64,000 bases of DNA from Sciurus carolinensis (taxonomy: Eukaryota > Chordata > Mammalia > Rodentia > Sciuridae). Positions within the stretch are counted from its first letter, which is position 1, and every line of letters begins with the position of its first letter. Positions 24,720 to 36,927 of this stretch are shown here, piece by piece. Location: contig NC_062224.1 of the NCBI RefSeq assembly GCF_902686445.1, forward strand, positions 54,559,156 to 54,623,155, given 5' to 3'. The translations under genes were made by a program, and so were the position numbers. The notes beneath the pieces are model-generated. The model saw only the letters and a list, made by a program, of their open reading frames with translations, made no database searches and had not been told where the DNA came from.

Positions 24720-25130
24720 CTCTGGCCTGCTTTCCCTCTTCCATTTGTTCCACTGCCATTTACACACTAAGTTCTGAACACACTTGTCTTTCTAGAAGTT
24801 CCTAGAAAACATCTGGCCTTGCACTTTCCTGGCCCAGGGCTTTGGTGCTAGTTCTTTCCTCAGCCTCTTACAACTTTTTCACTGATTTCTTTATAACTGA
24901 CGTTTCCTCAAAGATTTCCCTGCCCATTCAATTCAAAGTAACACTCAAGCTATTTTCTACAGAGCAACTAACAAAATCATGTATTTATTATTTACATGCT
25001 TATTTTTTACCCTCTGCCACTGCAATTGGCTCCTTAGTTACCATCCTCCAGGGTATTCCCAGGGCTCTGCAGAGCACACACAATGGGCTCAATAAGCACT
25101 TACTAAATGAAAGAAATGAATGGAGGGACT
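24720..25130 (+). mobile_element. L2 LINE fragment
   Basis: 'ctggccttgcactttcctgg', 'cccagggctttggtgctag' and 'ttctttcctcagcctcttac' are in L2 order. It ends with 'caataagcacttactaaatg' and 'aaagaaatgaatgg', the usual L2 end. Diverged, no reading frame. Confidence 0.65.
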
Positions 25131-26277
25131 GAATTTGTTAGAGAACTGCAAAGATGTTACCTTGCTTAGAGCTACACCTAGATAAATTCAGCATCTGATG
25201 ACAGAGGTTGGGATCAAGGACTCTGGAACCTACTGGTCCACGTAGGTAGAGTATCTTACATCTTTGGCATTCATTTCTTAATCATGCATTATATTTAGGT
25301 GGAATTTCCTCCTGGCTCATCTTTTCTTTCTTCCCCACATCTCCCACCCAACATTTTCTTGACATTATTTCAATTAGGTGCGAGGCTTGGTAATTTTCCT
25401 AATGATTTGAAAATGGATTGCTCTTTTGCAGATGGCTGTGAATTGGTTTGCCCAAGAGCTGATCATAAGGCATGATTTGCTGAAAAGTCAGTTTTTTGTT
25501 TTCGTTTTTGTTTTTTAAGTAGAAGAGGACTTTGGAGGTTATTCAGCAGCTTTTGAAACAACTCCAGCTGCCAAACTAGTAGGTTCGGCACCTTCCCTGG
25601 CAAACAGGTGTCCTGATTTACTGCAAGTTGGCACTGTTTGTGTGCTTTTGATAGAAAATAAATGGCTCTTAATTCAGTCTTAGAATGAAGTTCATATTTG
25701 AAATGTTTGAATAACTTTTTCAGCTTGTGGTTCTACAATTAGCTATAAAATGTTACAGTCTTGTTCCAAGGATATAAAAGTTTTTGCTGGGAGCCTTCAC
25801 TCTAGAGAATGAAGGGGAGAATTCTAAAGGTTGATGCTAAGGAAAAAGGTACTCCTTCTTGATATTGGAACCAAAATGCCTTTAAGTAGGGGCAAATATA
25901 TAAAGTTAGTAGGTTTGTTTGGAGAGAACTTTTAAAATTAATCTCACCTCGAAGATGAATGAAATATAACTAACTCATCTCATGATTTCTCCAGTGAAAT
26001 GCAATCAGAACTGTGAGATATTATTTATAAGTCAAATAAATAAGAGAGTGTCTTATAAATATTTTTATTGTTCTAGTGGGCATGATGAGATACCATCAAA
26101 CAGGGGAATTTTGAATATTTGGGAAAAGTAAACATTACTTTTTGGAAGTGTTTGCATAAAAAATATTTAAACTTTAAAGAAAGTCACTAAAATAATGCTT
26201 TTTGGTCATCTTCAAATTCACAAAGGTAGAACTCCAATGTTTGATGTCTTCTGACAAATAGGATTTGTTGACATCTT
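25131..26277. other. Unassigned non-coding stretch
   Basis: No recognised repeat or exon. A T-rich run 'gttttcgtttttgtttttt' lies near 25,500. Confidence 0.45.
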
Positions 26278-26455
26278 GTTTTTAATTGGTGCATATTAGA
26301 TATACAGCACAGTGGTTTAATTGTGACATATTCATATATGCATGTAACATCATTTGATCAACCTGGTTTCACTCCTCACTAGCTCCCCTTTCTCTCCCCT
26401 CCCATCTCTCTCCATCCCCTTCTTCTATACTAATAGTCTCCCTGCTACAAGCAAT
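26278..26455 (-). mobile_element. L1 LINE 3' end, antisense
   Basis: 'ttggtgcatattagatatac', 'agcacagtggtttaattgtg' and 'catttgatcaacctggtttc', followed by the C/T-rich complement of the G/A-rich L1 3'UTR. Same arrangement as the antisense L1 end at 58,578-58,722. Confidence 0.65.
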
Positions 26456-26729
26456 CTTCAACACACAGTTCTGTTTCTGCCTCTTACATAATGGTGGTGA
26501 GGGAGAAATTTGCACCCCTGGCCCATGCACCAAGCTGTGAGATTTGGTACTTTGCCTGCAATGTCTCCACTCCATTTCTCGTTCTCTGATGAAATGCTGG
26601 GTACTCCTCAAGGGTCATATAAACTGTCACCTTCTTGTGCTCCCATGCATGCTGAAAAGAGTAAGGACTTCTACATGGTCCACTCTCATCCATCCCACGT
26701 CACACATCCTCACATCCTCTACCTGGAAG

Positions 26730-26975
26730 TAGTAAAGCATGGTACTATGAGCTCAAACTTTGAAACCCCACATTGAGGCCTGGACCACATTGCCACAGTT
26801 ATATACCGTGATACCCTTGGACAAGTTTACCTCTTTGAGTCTCAGTATCTTGACTTGAAAACCTAGCATAATTATGTTACCTAGTTTATGAGATGAGGTG
26901 AGGATTTAATGTGATAATGAACATATATCAAGTAGCAGAGTGTGTGTCATGGAAAGATCTCAATGAATGTTTGTT
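26730..26975 (+). mobile_element. MIR SINE
   Basis: 'aagcatggtactatgagctc', 'cttggacaagtttacctctt', 'tgagtctcagtatcttgact', 'gatgaggtgaggatttaatg' and 'gatctcaatgaatgtttgtt' follow MIR order in the sense orientation. Confidence 0.75.
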
Positions 26976-26999
26976 AGTACTGTTACTATTACTATGTTC

Positions 27000-27110
27000 A
27001 TCACCTGTGTGTCTTTTTCCACTACACAGTGAGCTTCTTAAGGGAATCTTTTCAACTGGGCTTAGTCTAGTCCTGGCATGTGGAGGTTCTCAGTGCTTTT
27101 AAATGAATAG
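27000..27110 (+). mobile_element. L2 LINE 3' end
   Basis: 'acagtgagcttcttaaggg', 'agtcctggcatgtggaggtt' and 'ctcagtgcttttaaatgaat' match the L2 3' end block order. Confidence 0.6.
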
Positions 27111-28205
27111 AAGTGATTGTTCTCGGTGTCTATTAAATGACATGTGATTTGACAAGGACTCTGTCATCTGAAAGGGCTGACATTACTTTAGATACCAGAC
27201 TTCACTCTTTTTCCATGTCCTTACTTGCCCTGCAGTGGCCCAGCCTCTGCCTGCCATCCCAGTGTGATTATTAATAGTACCTTCTTTCAATCTCTGAAAA
27301 GCAGTCTAGTTTGGATGATAAATGTTATGGTCACCCTAGTTTTGAGAGGAATATCATCAGCTTGATTCCCAGAAATTAAGCTCCTCACTACTTAATATAT
27401 TTAACCACATTTGGCAGGCATCGTGGGGGCAATTGATCAGTTACTACATGGTACTGAAGTCCTTCATACAGAAGAAATGATCCATAAATATTGATGATAA
27501 AAATGAAAGGATGAAAATTGGGTCATTCTTTTTTCTTTCTTTTCCTAAAATAGAGTAGGACCGTTATTGGATATGAGTCTTAGATGATAGGGAAATTGAA
27601 CTGAGAAACTCTTCCTGCCATTTAGAATGAGTGTTGAGATACTCCTATATGGATAGAATATTCAAGAGTTCAGTAATAAATCCAAATTGAAAAAAAAATT
27701 TGTATGTGCTCTTTTGCACATAACATAATAATATTTTCTGGGAATTTTATAATAAAATCATATCTATTTATATACATACATACAAATGTATGCATATATT
27801 CTGAACAAAGTTCTTATATATACATGTCAATACGTATATATGTATATAAATAGATGATGGTTTAAAATACGCTGAGTTAGACCTTAGCAAGGTGAAGTCA
27901 ATGTTTTCCTCATCATTTGCCCCAGCTCCTTTCCTTAACTTCTGCTCTACTCTCTTGGGGTTGTGTTTCTCCCCTCTCCATGTACCATTTTCCCCTGTGC
28001 CCGCTTCTGACTGTGCAGACTGTGGCAATCCAGGGCTCTTTGGATGAATTCTCAAATATACTAGTAATATTTTTCTTTTCACATCAGATTCTAAATTATG
28101 GAATAAGGGTTTTTTTTTTTTTTATTAAGGGAATTCCAGGCATCAGAAAAACCCCTGGGAAGGCAATCTGGGAATGAGTAAAAATGTCTTAGAACTGTGT
28201 GGAGA
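27111..28205. other. Unassigned stretch with AT-rich low-complexity core
   Basis: Contains an AT-rich TA/CATA patch at 27,765-27,860 and a T17 run near 28,110-28,126. No exon or interspersed repeat recognised. Confidence 0.5.
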
Positions 28206-28209
28206 TAGC

Positions 28210-28412
28210 TTATTGAATGGGTGGGAAGTATGGGCTTTGGAGTAAGGCCAGGTTGGGTCTGAATTCTGACTCCTCACTATTGGCAGTGTGGCTTTGGACT
28301 TTCATTTGTATGAAAGCGACAGTAATACCTGACTCTTATGGGCTTGTGTTCAGAATTAAATGAGACTTTATAGAACACCCAATATGTGCCTAGTTCATAG
28401 TGTAGCATGAAG
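28210..28412 (+). mobile_element. MIR SINE
   Basis: 'tatgggctttggagtaaggc', 'ggtctgaattctgactcctc', 'gtgtggctttggactttcat', 'aattaaatgagactttatag' and 'tgcctagttcatagtg' are in MIR order. Confidence 0.8.
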
Positions 28413-28424
28413 GTTATACATAAG

Positions 28425-28620
28425 AGCTGTGGAGGCAGGCAAAGGGCCTAACTTTTGCTCAGGGGGAAATAAGTTGACACAATGGCTTCTGAAGAACAGG
28501 GATAATAATGCTTTGATTACAGGATTGCTGCTGAGGCTTTAAACACACTTAAAAGATTTACCTCAGTTCTTGGCATAATAAACACTAAATAAATTGTGGC
28601 TACTATGATAACAGTTATTA
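28425..28620 (+). mobile_element. MIR SINE, second copy in tandem
   Basis: 'acagggataataatgctttg', 'gattgctgctgaggctttaa', 'cagttcttggcataataaac' and 'actaaataaattgtggctac' form a second MIR 3' half straight after the previous one. The two copies differ enough to be independent insertions. Confidence 0.6.
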
Positions 28621-28928
28621 TTAGATAATTCTACTGTTGTCTGGGCTTAATGAATGGTGGACCTTATTTTTGCTTGTCATTCTTACAATTGTATTAGTGG
28701 CATTCCTGAATCCATTTGGGAAATGAATCTTCTTTTAAATATAAAGAAGACTCTTAAATCCAACCAATTCCTTTCATATAATATTTGTTATGCAGGGAAA
28801 ACTTAGCCAATGTTTGAAAGATCTATTTATTTTTCCAGGGAGAAGTTAAAGAAATACAAAACCATTACTTAACCTTCTCCTTTCCCATTGCTATTTACCA
28901 AAGGTCATCTCTGTGTGCACCTGCCCAA

Positions 28929-28996
28929 TATAAAAAGGTGACTGAGCCTATTTTTAATTCCATCTCAGGCTACTGAGCAGAGCTTAAAACATTCAG
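28929..28996 (+). promoter_or_regulatory. Candidate TATA promoter with short first exon and splice donor
   Basis: 'tataaaaagg' begins at 28,929. About 30 bases on, start-site-like sequence (near 28,958-28,962) leads into about 35 bases that end in 'acattcag|gtaagc', a strong donor with GT at 28,997-28,998. Upstream are 'ccaaaggtca' (28,899-28,908), a nuclear-receptor half-site-like motif, and a CCAAT at about 28,808. I do not recognise the transcript and could not find its next exon with certainty, though a pyrimidine-AG acceptor ('ttttattttcag') occurs at 29,565-29,576. This may be a real tissue-specific promoter or chance. Confidence 0.35.
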
Positions 28997-28998
28997 GT

Positions 28999-29789
28999 AA
29001 GCCCCTGTATGAAACAGGATTTCAATTTAGTTGCCTCTAATCATGTAGATGTACCCAAACTTGCATTTTGATTGCAAAACAAACAATTTGGTTATCTCTT
29101 TGTGCATATGTGGGGAGAGAAAAATAGCACAAAGAAATGGATCTGACCTCTCAGTAGTCAATTTCTTTATCCTACATTCTGGCCAGTGCACAAGTAAATA
29201 AAAGCTGGAAACTACAAGCCTGCTTTACCGTCTTTTCTTGGGAACTTAAATTTGGGCAACACCAATTTAGGAAACCAGAAACAAAGACAACCACTATTTC
29301 ACTGTGGTGAATTCTCTTCTTAGATTATATTTTTCCAAGGAAGTACATCTGAATGTGACTTGCTTGGTTCCAAGAATTGTTTTTCTTTAAGAATCATGGT
29401 TATGATTCTTTAGGGTAAAGCCAGGATTGAGACCACCATGCTCTGGTGTGCTGCAAAACACAGAAGCCAAAACTTGCAGAGTGCAGAGCACCAAAGGTGA
29501 CTCCTGAACTACAGTCAGGCAAGCCAGCAGGACATTTTAGTTGCCACCAACTGTATCCATTACTTTTATTTTCAGGAATTTGGATGGGAACTGCACAATG
29601 GAACTGTTCTATTGTCAAACAAGCAAAAAATGAAGCTGCTGAGAAAATGAGGACTGTGAACTGTGGAGAACGAGCACACCAGGCCTCGTCATCTCAGCTA
29701 GTTAACACTGGGTTTCAGAGTTCCATTTCCACCCTGTTCCCGACTTCATTTTGCTGAAAGGTCACCCTCGTTGTTGAATGCTGCCTTAC
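28999..29789. other. Unassigned stretch downstream of candidate first exon
   Basis: A plus-strand frame opens 29,446-29,757 (about 100 codons) and spans an acceptor-like 'ttttattttcag' at 29,565-29,576. It shows no signal peptide, domain or family resemblance, so I do not call it a gene. Confidence 0.35.
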
Positions 29790-29912
29790 TTGTTTCCATA
29801 CTTGTTTCTCTAGTGGACTGAGAGCTGCTAAATTCAGGGGCTACATCTTACTCTTGTCTATATTCCCAGTGCCTGGACACATTGTACAAACTCAATAAAT
29901 GTTTGTTGTACA
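29790..29912 (+). mobile_element. L2 LINE 3' end
   Basis: 'gtggactgagagctgctaaa', 'ttcaggggctacatcttact', 'cccagtgcctggacacattg' and 'actcaataaatgtttgttg' are a clear L2 3' end. Confidence 0.8.
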
Positions 29913-30039
29913 CAAATCATTTCTCTGCCAAAACAAGGCTCACATTCAGAGTTAATGGGCAATGTGATGTATCATCTGTGACTTTATTATGTTTGAACAA
30001 TTAGAGAGCTTGCTTTTAAATCTATATTCTCTCTGTTTT

Positions 30040-30150
30040 TCATCTTTTCGTGTATCCCCCAAATATTTTCTAGGCAATTATCCTGTGCCAGCTCCTGAGG
30101 GGTTACACAAGTGGAAGAAATATTTTCCCTCCCTTAGTAAGATATATGAG
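30040..30150 (+). mobile_element. L2-like LINE fragment
   Basis: 'ccaaatattttctaggcaat', 'tatcctgtgccagctcctga' and 'ggggttacacaagtgg' resemble the L2 segment with 'tactatgtgccaggcactg'. Short and diverged. Confidence 0.4.
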
Positions 30151-31970
30151 TCTGTGTCATGAACCATACCTATATAATTAGAAGCCACCATAATAAATAG
30201 TTGGGGTTTATTTGATAGTTTTGACTGTCTGTCATTTGAAGCAGAAAGTCAGTTCAACAGCACTGTAGATAACAGTGGACTAAACAACTTGAAGGCCTCA
30301 ATTGGCCAATGTTTCTATATTATGGAGACACTCTGAACTAAACTGCCATCAAGAAACAACAGTAATATCTAATGCAAGAATTAGGAATGCATATCAATTT
30401 CACAGTGCAATTTGGTAATAATGAAAGTACACTATCTTGTTGTTCTGAAAGGGACTTCTGGTATTCAAAGTATTATTCTGGTGTGTAGTGAGTGTAAAGA
30501 CCCCAATGACCTCTCTGCTTTGATCTTTTGAAATTCTGAAGTGGTGGGATTTTGCATGCTACACTGATATCTGGGAAAATGTACAATCACTATAAAGGAA
30601 ATTTTTCTATTAGTCCAAGAATAATCATTATAACAAAACCACCTGACATAAATATGTGGGTGCATATCACACTTATGAAGACCAAAGATATTTTTACAAC
30701 CAAGGATTATTTTCTTCCCTTTATACAAATCCATATGGTGCCTATTCAGATATCAGTCATCAGCAATGCTGTCTCATTCAACTCCAAGAATAGAGTTCAG
30801 AATTTTTGCTCTAAATTTGGATTTAAAAGAACTCAGTATTGAGAGCTGGTTGTTTTATTTTCCACAGCCTAATCACTCAAAGTCAGTGGCATGTAAACTC
30901 AACTGGAGTAGAAGAGCAAGCATAAATAAAGTAGTCATGGAGTATGACTTTTCTGCCTTGGAAACACTGCTTGATCTATGCACTGCTCCTGCTGCTTTGT
31001 CTTTTGGAGTTAAATGTCTGCTTGACTCTGCAAGGGATAATATTTGCTTCACAGAGATCCACCCATCTGTCTGCTGACTCTCATAGTCCTCTAGGGACAC
31101 CATGGATGAGAACTAATGTGCCCCATCCATCCATCCACCCATTTAACCAGTCATTTACTTGTTCATCCAACAGAGAATAGTTGAAGATTCATCTACAATT
31201 TATTGGAGTGTCTGTCCCAGGTAAATGTCTGGTATGTGCATGCATGGTTCTAGAAGTAAAAGGGGGCTAGAGGGACCAAGGAGCACATAAAACAGCATGG
31301 CCTAAGGGCATAGGATGTTTCCCTCTAGGGAGTAACTTTGCTCTGACAAACAGAAGGTAAAGATTCTGGATAGATTCTGACACAGATACAGTTCCATATT
31401 GAATCCTGTCCAAAGGTTGCATTTGCTGGTTACAGGAATTCTAAGCATGATCAAACAAACCAGTCCAAATGGGGCATTTGGACTAGAGAAGACAGTTTGG
31501 GAGTTGGGAAAAAACTAAGCACATGTATTATAGAAATGATCCATCATAACTCCCTTGATACAAATAGAAAGGAGGAAGACCAAATAGATAAACCAAAAGG
31601 CACCACAGTACTTGGAAACCTGGGAGAAGAGCCAAAGGCTACTTTACCCATCACACCAGCAAAGGTATTGTGGGGCTTTTAGAAATGACTGGTACTATTG
31701 CAGTTGACATCAGCCTTGGGAAGTTCCAGCTCTGGGTGGATTTGTTATTGCAATGAACAGTTAGAAATTGATCCAAATTAAATAACTATAGCAGCAGCAG
31801 CAAACTTTGCTGCAATTCTATGAAATCTTTCTGTTGCCCCCAAAGAAAAATGATTTCTCCCCCAACTTGGCACATAGTCGTAGGTTGCACCTTGGCCTTC
31901 TGTGAAATCTGTCTTGCAACACTTCCTTTGTGTACTGTTGTTTAGGCTCAGTCTAATGGTTGGGGCATAT
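30151..31970. other. Unassigned non-coding stretch
   Basis: No recognisable exon. A short CATC repeat lies at 31,125-31,142. Several opposite-strand frames around 30,465-31,180 overlap one another without conserved motifs. Confidence 0.45.
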
Positions 31971-31974
31971 AGGG

Positions 31975-32140
31975 AAGCACGGTGTGTAGAAAAAGGGACA
32001 GAAGGGGAATTAGGAAACCGGGTTCTAATACTAGCTTGATAACAAAATGATCTTCAGTCTTAAAACACTTAATTATTTGTGCTGTCACTTTCATATCTGT
32101 AAATGAGGAGACTAAGTTCTAAAATTCTAGAAGTTAGAAG
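31975..32140 (+). mobile_element. MIR SINE
   Basis: 'gaattaggaaaccgggttct', 'aatactagcttgataacaaa', 'atgatcttcagtcttaaaac', 'catatctgtaaatgaggaga' follow MIR order. Confidence 0.65.
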
Positions 32141-32289
32141 ATGTCTAACACATAATGAATCATGGATGTGAAGAAGGCAAAAAAGGAAATCATGGAAAGT
32201 GTCACACTGTAATTTGCCTAGGTCTCACAGGAACATACAAGAAGTCTTTCTTGGAAATAGCATTCCAGTCCTCCAAACACTCAGGACTT

Positions 32290-32445
32290 TTTATTTGTGC
32301 ATGTCCTTACCTTGTCTCCTTGTTAACATGCATGTCTTGCCTCATCAGGGAACTTTAAGTTCCTTGAAAACATAGTGTATATTTTTTATCTCCTAAGTCA
32401 TTTCTATGTCTGTCTCCATAATATTTATGGAATGAATAATGGTTT
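32290..32445 (+). mobile_element. L2 LINE 3' end
   Basis: 'gaactttaagttccttgaaa', 'acatagtgtatattttttat' and 'catttatggaatgaataatgg'-like order (32,340-32,445) matches a degenerate L2 3' end. Confidence 0.5.
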
Positions 32446-33054
32446 CTGTGAAGAGTACTTGATTGGCTCTTCCTCCAAATAATTATTCTTTTCATCTCAA
32501 AGATAAATAAGACCCAAACGCTGCAATTTATTTATCTCAGTTCACAAAAATGGATTTGAAGTCTCAATTCCAAATATTCATAGTAATGAACTGTTCTTTT
32601 AGCAAGCTTCCACAGATATTCATTCTGAAGACCTTTGCTGCTTAGTCCCAATCCACTAATATCAAAAGCCTGCAAAATAATAATGATAACAAGAACAAGA
32701 ACAAAAACAAGTATATTTTTATGGCTGAGCTTAAAGCATTGTGTCATTTAATTATAAAACAGCATTGTACGGTTTAGATGAGGATTACTGCTACTAAGTA
32801 GCAGTAGTAATGCTAATAATAAGATAGTATGGAAAACGGTTCATCAGACTTCAAAATTTGTGCTCCAAACTGGCAGTGTACACGGGCTTTGTGTTTTACT
32901 ACACCCATAAAGCCTACCTAGACTTATTTTTCCTGGTTCCAGTATGAAAACTAAGTCAATATGAGGAGATAGAGCTAAAGTTCTTAAGGGAAGAGGCAGT
33001 CCTTCAGAGTTTTGTGGTTTGGGAGTTCTTACACCCTCTGTCAAAATTGCTTCT

Positions 33055-33235
33055 TAGCCCACTTAATGGTTGTGTGACATAGGAAAATTTATTGGACCTC
33101 AGTGAGCCTCAGTCCTTTTTGGTAAATGTGGATAACAGAACTTACTTCAAGAAAAATTATAAAAGCCTAATGAAATATTACATGTTAAAAGATCAGAGGT
33201 TGTACACAGTAAGTGCTCAGTAAATTCTCTATCAC
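33055..33235 (+). mobile_element. MIR SINE
   Basis: 'cacttaatggttgtgtgaca', 'tgagcctcagtcctttttgg', 'taaatgtggataacagaact', 'cacagtaagtgctcagtaaa' follow MIR order. Confidence 0.75.
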
Positions 33236-33649
33236 CCCTTTCCACTCTCCTCCTAGCATAAACAATACTTCCAAACAAATTCCATCACCATAGGAGAATA
33301 AAGAGGACCTTGCCAGAACCTTCTTGACATCTGCTAATAAAAAAGAAATTCACTCCTCCTCAGCTAAATCCCAAATAGAACAACTTTACCTCCCTAGAAA
33401 TCTTTAGAGCCTGCAAGGCTCCCGAAATTTTGAAGCTATTTGCTTTTCAATGCTTCCATTGAGGCTGAACAGGAGAAGCTGTTTGTTTCCATTTACATGA
33501 TTCTTTCTGAGGTTTTATTTGGGTTCTTGGTGGTCCAGAACTCAACATGAAGACATAGGATTAATGTTCGCCCTCACCCCATCCCATGATGATACTTAAA
33601 CTGAGTAAATCAGAAGTATTCTTTCTCATATTTTTCTTTTTTCTTCCTT

Positions 33650-33740
33650 GGTTTTTTTTTTTTTTTTTTTTTGGTACATGTCATTGGTTATATACAACAG
33701 TGACCCCTGCAGGGACATTTTTCTTCATTAACTCATTTGC
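33650..33740 (-). mobile_element. Possible L1 3' end, antisense
   Basis: A T-run (33,651-33,672) followed by 'ggtacatgtcattggttata' and 'tacaacagtgacc' resembles the reversed L1 ends at 26.3 and 58.6 kb. Short, so uncertain. Confidence 0.35.
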
Positions 33741-35369
33741 CAAACATTAAGCATCATAATTCAGGTATCACATAATGTATCAGAGACTAAAAGATGAAGG
33801 TATAATAGTCCCTTGAAGACCTGGCAATACAGAAGAGGGAGAAAAGAAAAGAGAATTCCAATGCAGCATGGAGCCGTGAATGGAACCCCATGAAGACTGG
33901 CTCTGACTCTTCAGAGCACCAGTCGATACCCCATTGACAACTGTGGCCTAGTCTCCCAATGCTATTATCCAATGAGAAATTCTTAATGTTTGAGACCGAC
34001 CATTAAACTTTTGTATATGGCATAAGTCATATCCTCAGGAACTCTGTCCTCTTTACAGAAGTCATTTGTCTTAAACAATGGAAATACCAGCAGAGGAAAG
34101 AGATGTCTTCTCTTTGTCTTGAGCATAGAGAGCCTCAGGGTTGGGAGGCACCAACAAGGCCAAACTCCATAAAGCATGTCTGATTCCTTTCAACTGCATC
34201 CTATACATCCCAGACTCCAGCACAAACTTTATTGACTCACATGGGACCCACTGCATTTGGGGCAATTTCAGGTGTTGGAAAAGTTGCCATCTAATAAGGC
34301 AAATTCATGTTTTGTTGTCTATGAACCCCTTTTGGGTCTAATGAAGCCTAAGGACTCCTCAAATAAGGTTTCTAAATCAGAAAGGTATACAATATTGCAA
34401 TGATTTACATTCATACATGCACGCACACCCCCCACACACCCACACAAACACACATCCCAAAGCATAATATAGAATTATATTGGTTTTTAATAATGCACTA
34501 AAAGGATCTAGAAGCAAGTATTACAGTAAGTACCATAATTTTGAAATAGTGATAAATGTAAGTGATATGTTTGAGACATTGGTATCAACTATAAAGTGAT
34601 ATGAAAATAGGTTATGCTTCTATTGGTGATACAACCATGGTTCTGCTAGTAACTACTGTGTCTTTTTTCATTATACCTAGAGGGAATGAAACATATCAGT
34701 TACAGGTTAGCAGAATCCAAGGACACAATTTTTTCCTGTCCAAGATCACAGATTTTCCTGAATCTCATAGACCAAAGGAAAGAACACTTATTAGAGAAAT
34801 TTTTAAAACCTGTCTCTTTTGCTTCTCCTAAGACTTTCAACCCCCCAAAATAACATTTTTCCAGAATTTCCATAATTTTTGGGCAGGAATTATTAATTTG
34901 CTCGCCAAAGGATGATCCCTGAAGGTTAGCATGCACAGATTGCTGTGGCCAGTTCCACATCATCCCATGGGATATGAGGGATAAATTTTTCAGGGATACC
35001 TGGGAATCTTCCAACATATTAGGAAAGTTTTCTTTCACTTGGGGGAAAACTAAGTAAAAATATTTGATTTAATATTTTAAAACCAAGTGGTAAGTTTTTC
35101 TAAGGAAATTAATTGATTTTTAATGGTAGTTTGACATTTGTACCGAAATGATCATTTCAAACCACTAAGGAAATGCAGTACAAAAGAGACAAGTAAAGAA
35201 GACCAAAAGAAAAAACTTCCAGGATGAATGACTGAGTTCGTCCATTTGTTTAACCTCTGATAGATGTGTGTGTTTAAGATATTTTTGAAAATTGTCTTCT
35301 AGCTGATAAGCAGCAGTCTCCAACCCTAGCTCTCAATGAGATATAGCTAGATCTCAGTAGATTTCCATC
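33741..35369. other. Unassigned non-coding stretch
   Basis: No recognised exon. A short CA-rich low-complexity patch lies at 34,418-34,455. Confidence 0.45.
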
Positions 35370-35490
35370 AGATGAAGTTCATTGTGCACTTTATCTGTGC
35401 CAGGAAATAAAAAGCTGAACAAGAATAGCCCTTCTGTCCTCAAAGCAGAGCTTAAAATTTAGTGAAAGATATAAAGATATACAAAATAAT
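35370..35490 (+). mobile_element. L2 LINE fragment
   Basis: 'gtgcactttatctgtgccag', 'gctgaacaagaatagccctt', 'ctgtcctcaaagcagagctt' resemble the L2 segment with 'tgccaggcactg' and 'gccctcatggagctt'. Confidence 0.55.
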
Positions 35491-35699
35491 TACCCAAGGA
35501 AGACCTAAAGCAATTAAACTGGAGGGAAAAGACCCTGAAATGAGTGTAAAGAAAATATTTTAGCTATTACAATGTCTTATATTGACTTACATTGTCAAAC
35601 AGCTTTGTAGTAAGGCAAAAATAATAAATTTTTCAGAGTTATTCTGGATTATAGCACCCATAAAATACTGATTAATTATTAGACAATTCTCGGTTTTTC

Positions 35700-35820
35700 C
35701 CACTGGTTCTAAGCTCTTTCAAAGTCTCTACCTGTCCTCTTCAGCATGATGCCCTGTATCCTTGCATGGTGGTTTGCACAAAGCATGTTCTCAATATACT
35801 CATGAATAAAAGAATAAAGG
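35700..35820 (+). mobile_element. L2 LINE 3' end
   Basis: 'gccctgtatccttgcatggt', 'ggtttgcacaaagcatgttc' and 'tcaatatactcatgaataaa' match the L2 3' end order. Confidence 0.55.
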
Positions 35821-35844
35821 CCAGCATACTGTGGGAAGCATACT

Positions 35845-36025
35845 ATGGGAAGGTGGAGGAAGTAGCTTTGAGATCTGGTTCCTGAACTTGCTTGGCTGTG
35901 TGACTTTTTGAAAGCCCTAGGTCTTAGAACATCTCATCATAAAATGGGGATAATAATGATGATAGTAGTAGGACTTTTGTAAAGGTCAGATGACACCTGT
36001 AAAATGTTTGGCTAATAGTCATTCT
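35845..36025 (+). mobile_element. MIR SINE
   Basis: 'agctttgagatctggttcct', 'gaacttgcttggctgtgtga', 'catcataaaatggggataat', 'aaaggtcagatgacacctgt' follow MIR order with the diagnostic 'aaaatggggataataatgat'. Confidence 0.85.
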
Positions 36026-36789
36026 TGAGTCAACTGTTTACATTAAAGGAAGAAAGCAAAACTGATGTTTAGTGCTGGAAGCAGGAGGATCTGCTTCCAC
36101 ATTCTCTTTGTAAAGAGTGAACTCAGGAGAGGTTGCAGGCTTTCCTGAAGGCTGTGAAAAAGGGAACATGACCCCAAGTCTCCTGAGTTTCTTAGGTTAA
36201 GAATTTTTCATAATAACCAGTTAACTCTCTTCCAAGTCAAAAAATTCTTAATGCTGTTTGACTCTGAAACAAAACAATGTTTCTGGTCTCTTTCTCCAAA
36301 GTTTATATTATCTGATTTCATAGATGTGAGATGCTTTAAGTGTATTTTCCATAACATTTGTTGTATTGAGGTCTTGAATATTTCACATTTCCTTACTGCT
36401 CAAAATCTTTCATAAGGAACAATAAGGGGTCTCTTTGGGCAGGGGATATGGCCCCAGACATCAAGCATGCCTTTATCAGAGGGATGAAGACTAACACAGA
36501 TCTGTTTTGCTTCCAAGTAGGTTTGAGGGTGAACATTTTTTCATGTGTTTTTAGTCTATCAGTCACTAACTCAATCAATAATGTTCAATCAGGATTGAAA
36601 CCATATATACAATTTCATTCATTGTATAATGGGCTACTGCTATAGAAAGATGTTTGTTATTTTTGCATATGTGAATAACTGTTTTATATAGGAATTAAAT
36701 ACAAGATTGTATGTAAACATTTAGTAAAGGTCTATGCTAGTAATAACTGCATTATTATTATTATTATACAAATGCTTAATAGATATCTT

Positions 36790-36914
36790 TTTAAATATTA
36801 TTTTTTCTAGTTGTCAATGGGCAAATTAAGATTTAATTAATTCATTTATATGTGGTGCCCAGTGCCTCACACACACTAGGCAAGTGCTGTACCAGTGAGT
36901 CACAACCCCAGCCC
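36790..36914 (-). mobile_element. Sciurid-type tRNA-derived SINE, antisense, with target-site duplication
   Basis: The plus strand shows 'ttctagttgtcaatgggcaa', 'tttatatgtggtgcccagtg', 'ctaggcaagtgctgtacca', 'gtgagtcacaaccccagccc': the reverse complement of an ID-like head fused to an AT-rich tail seen in squirrels. Flanks 'aatagatatcttt' (36,777-36,789) and 'aatagataccttt' (36,915-36,927) match at 12 of 13 positions, giving exact borders. Confidence 0.88.
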
Positions 36915-36927
36915 AATAGATACCTTT

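Noticed and set aside
26510..26776. 88-codon plus-strand frame as a small gene
   Set aside because: It overlaps other frames on both strands between an L1 end and a MIR, with no motif or splice context.
29446..29757. 103-codon plus-strand frame downstream of the candidate TATA promoter as a coding exon
   Set aside because: No signal peptide, domain or family resemblance; an acceptor-like site lies in its middle but no matching donor was clear.
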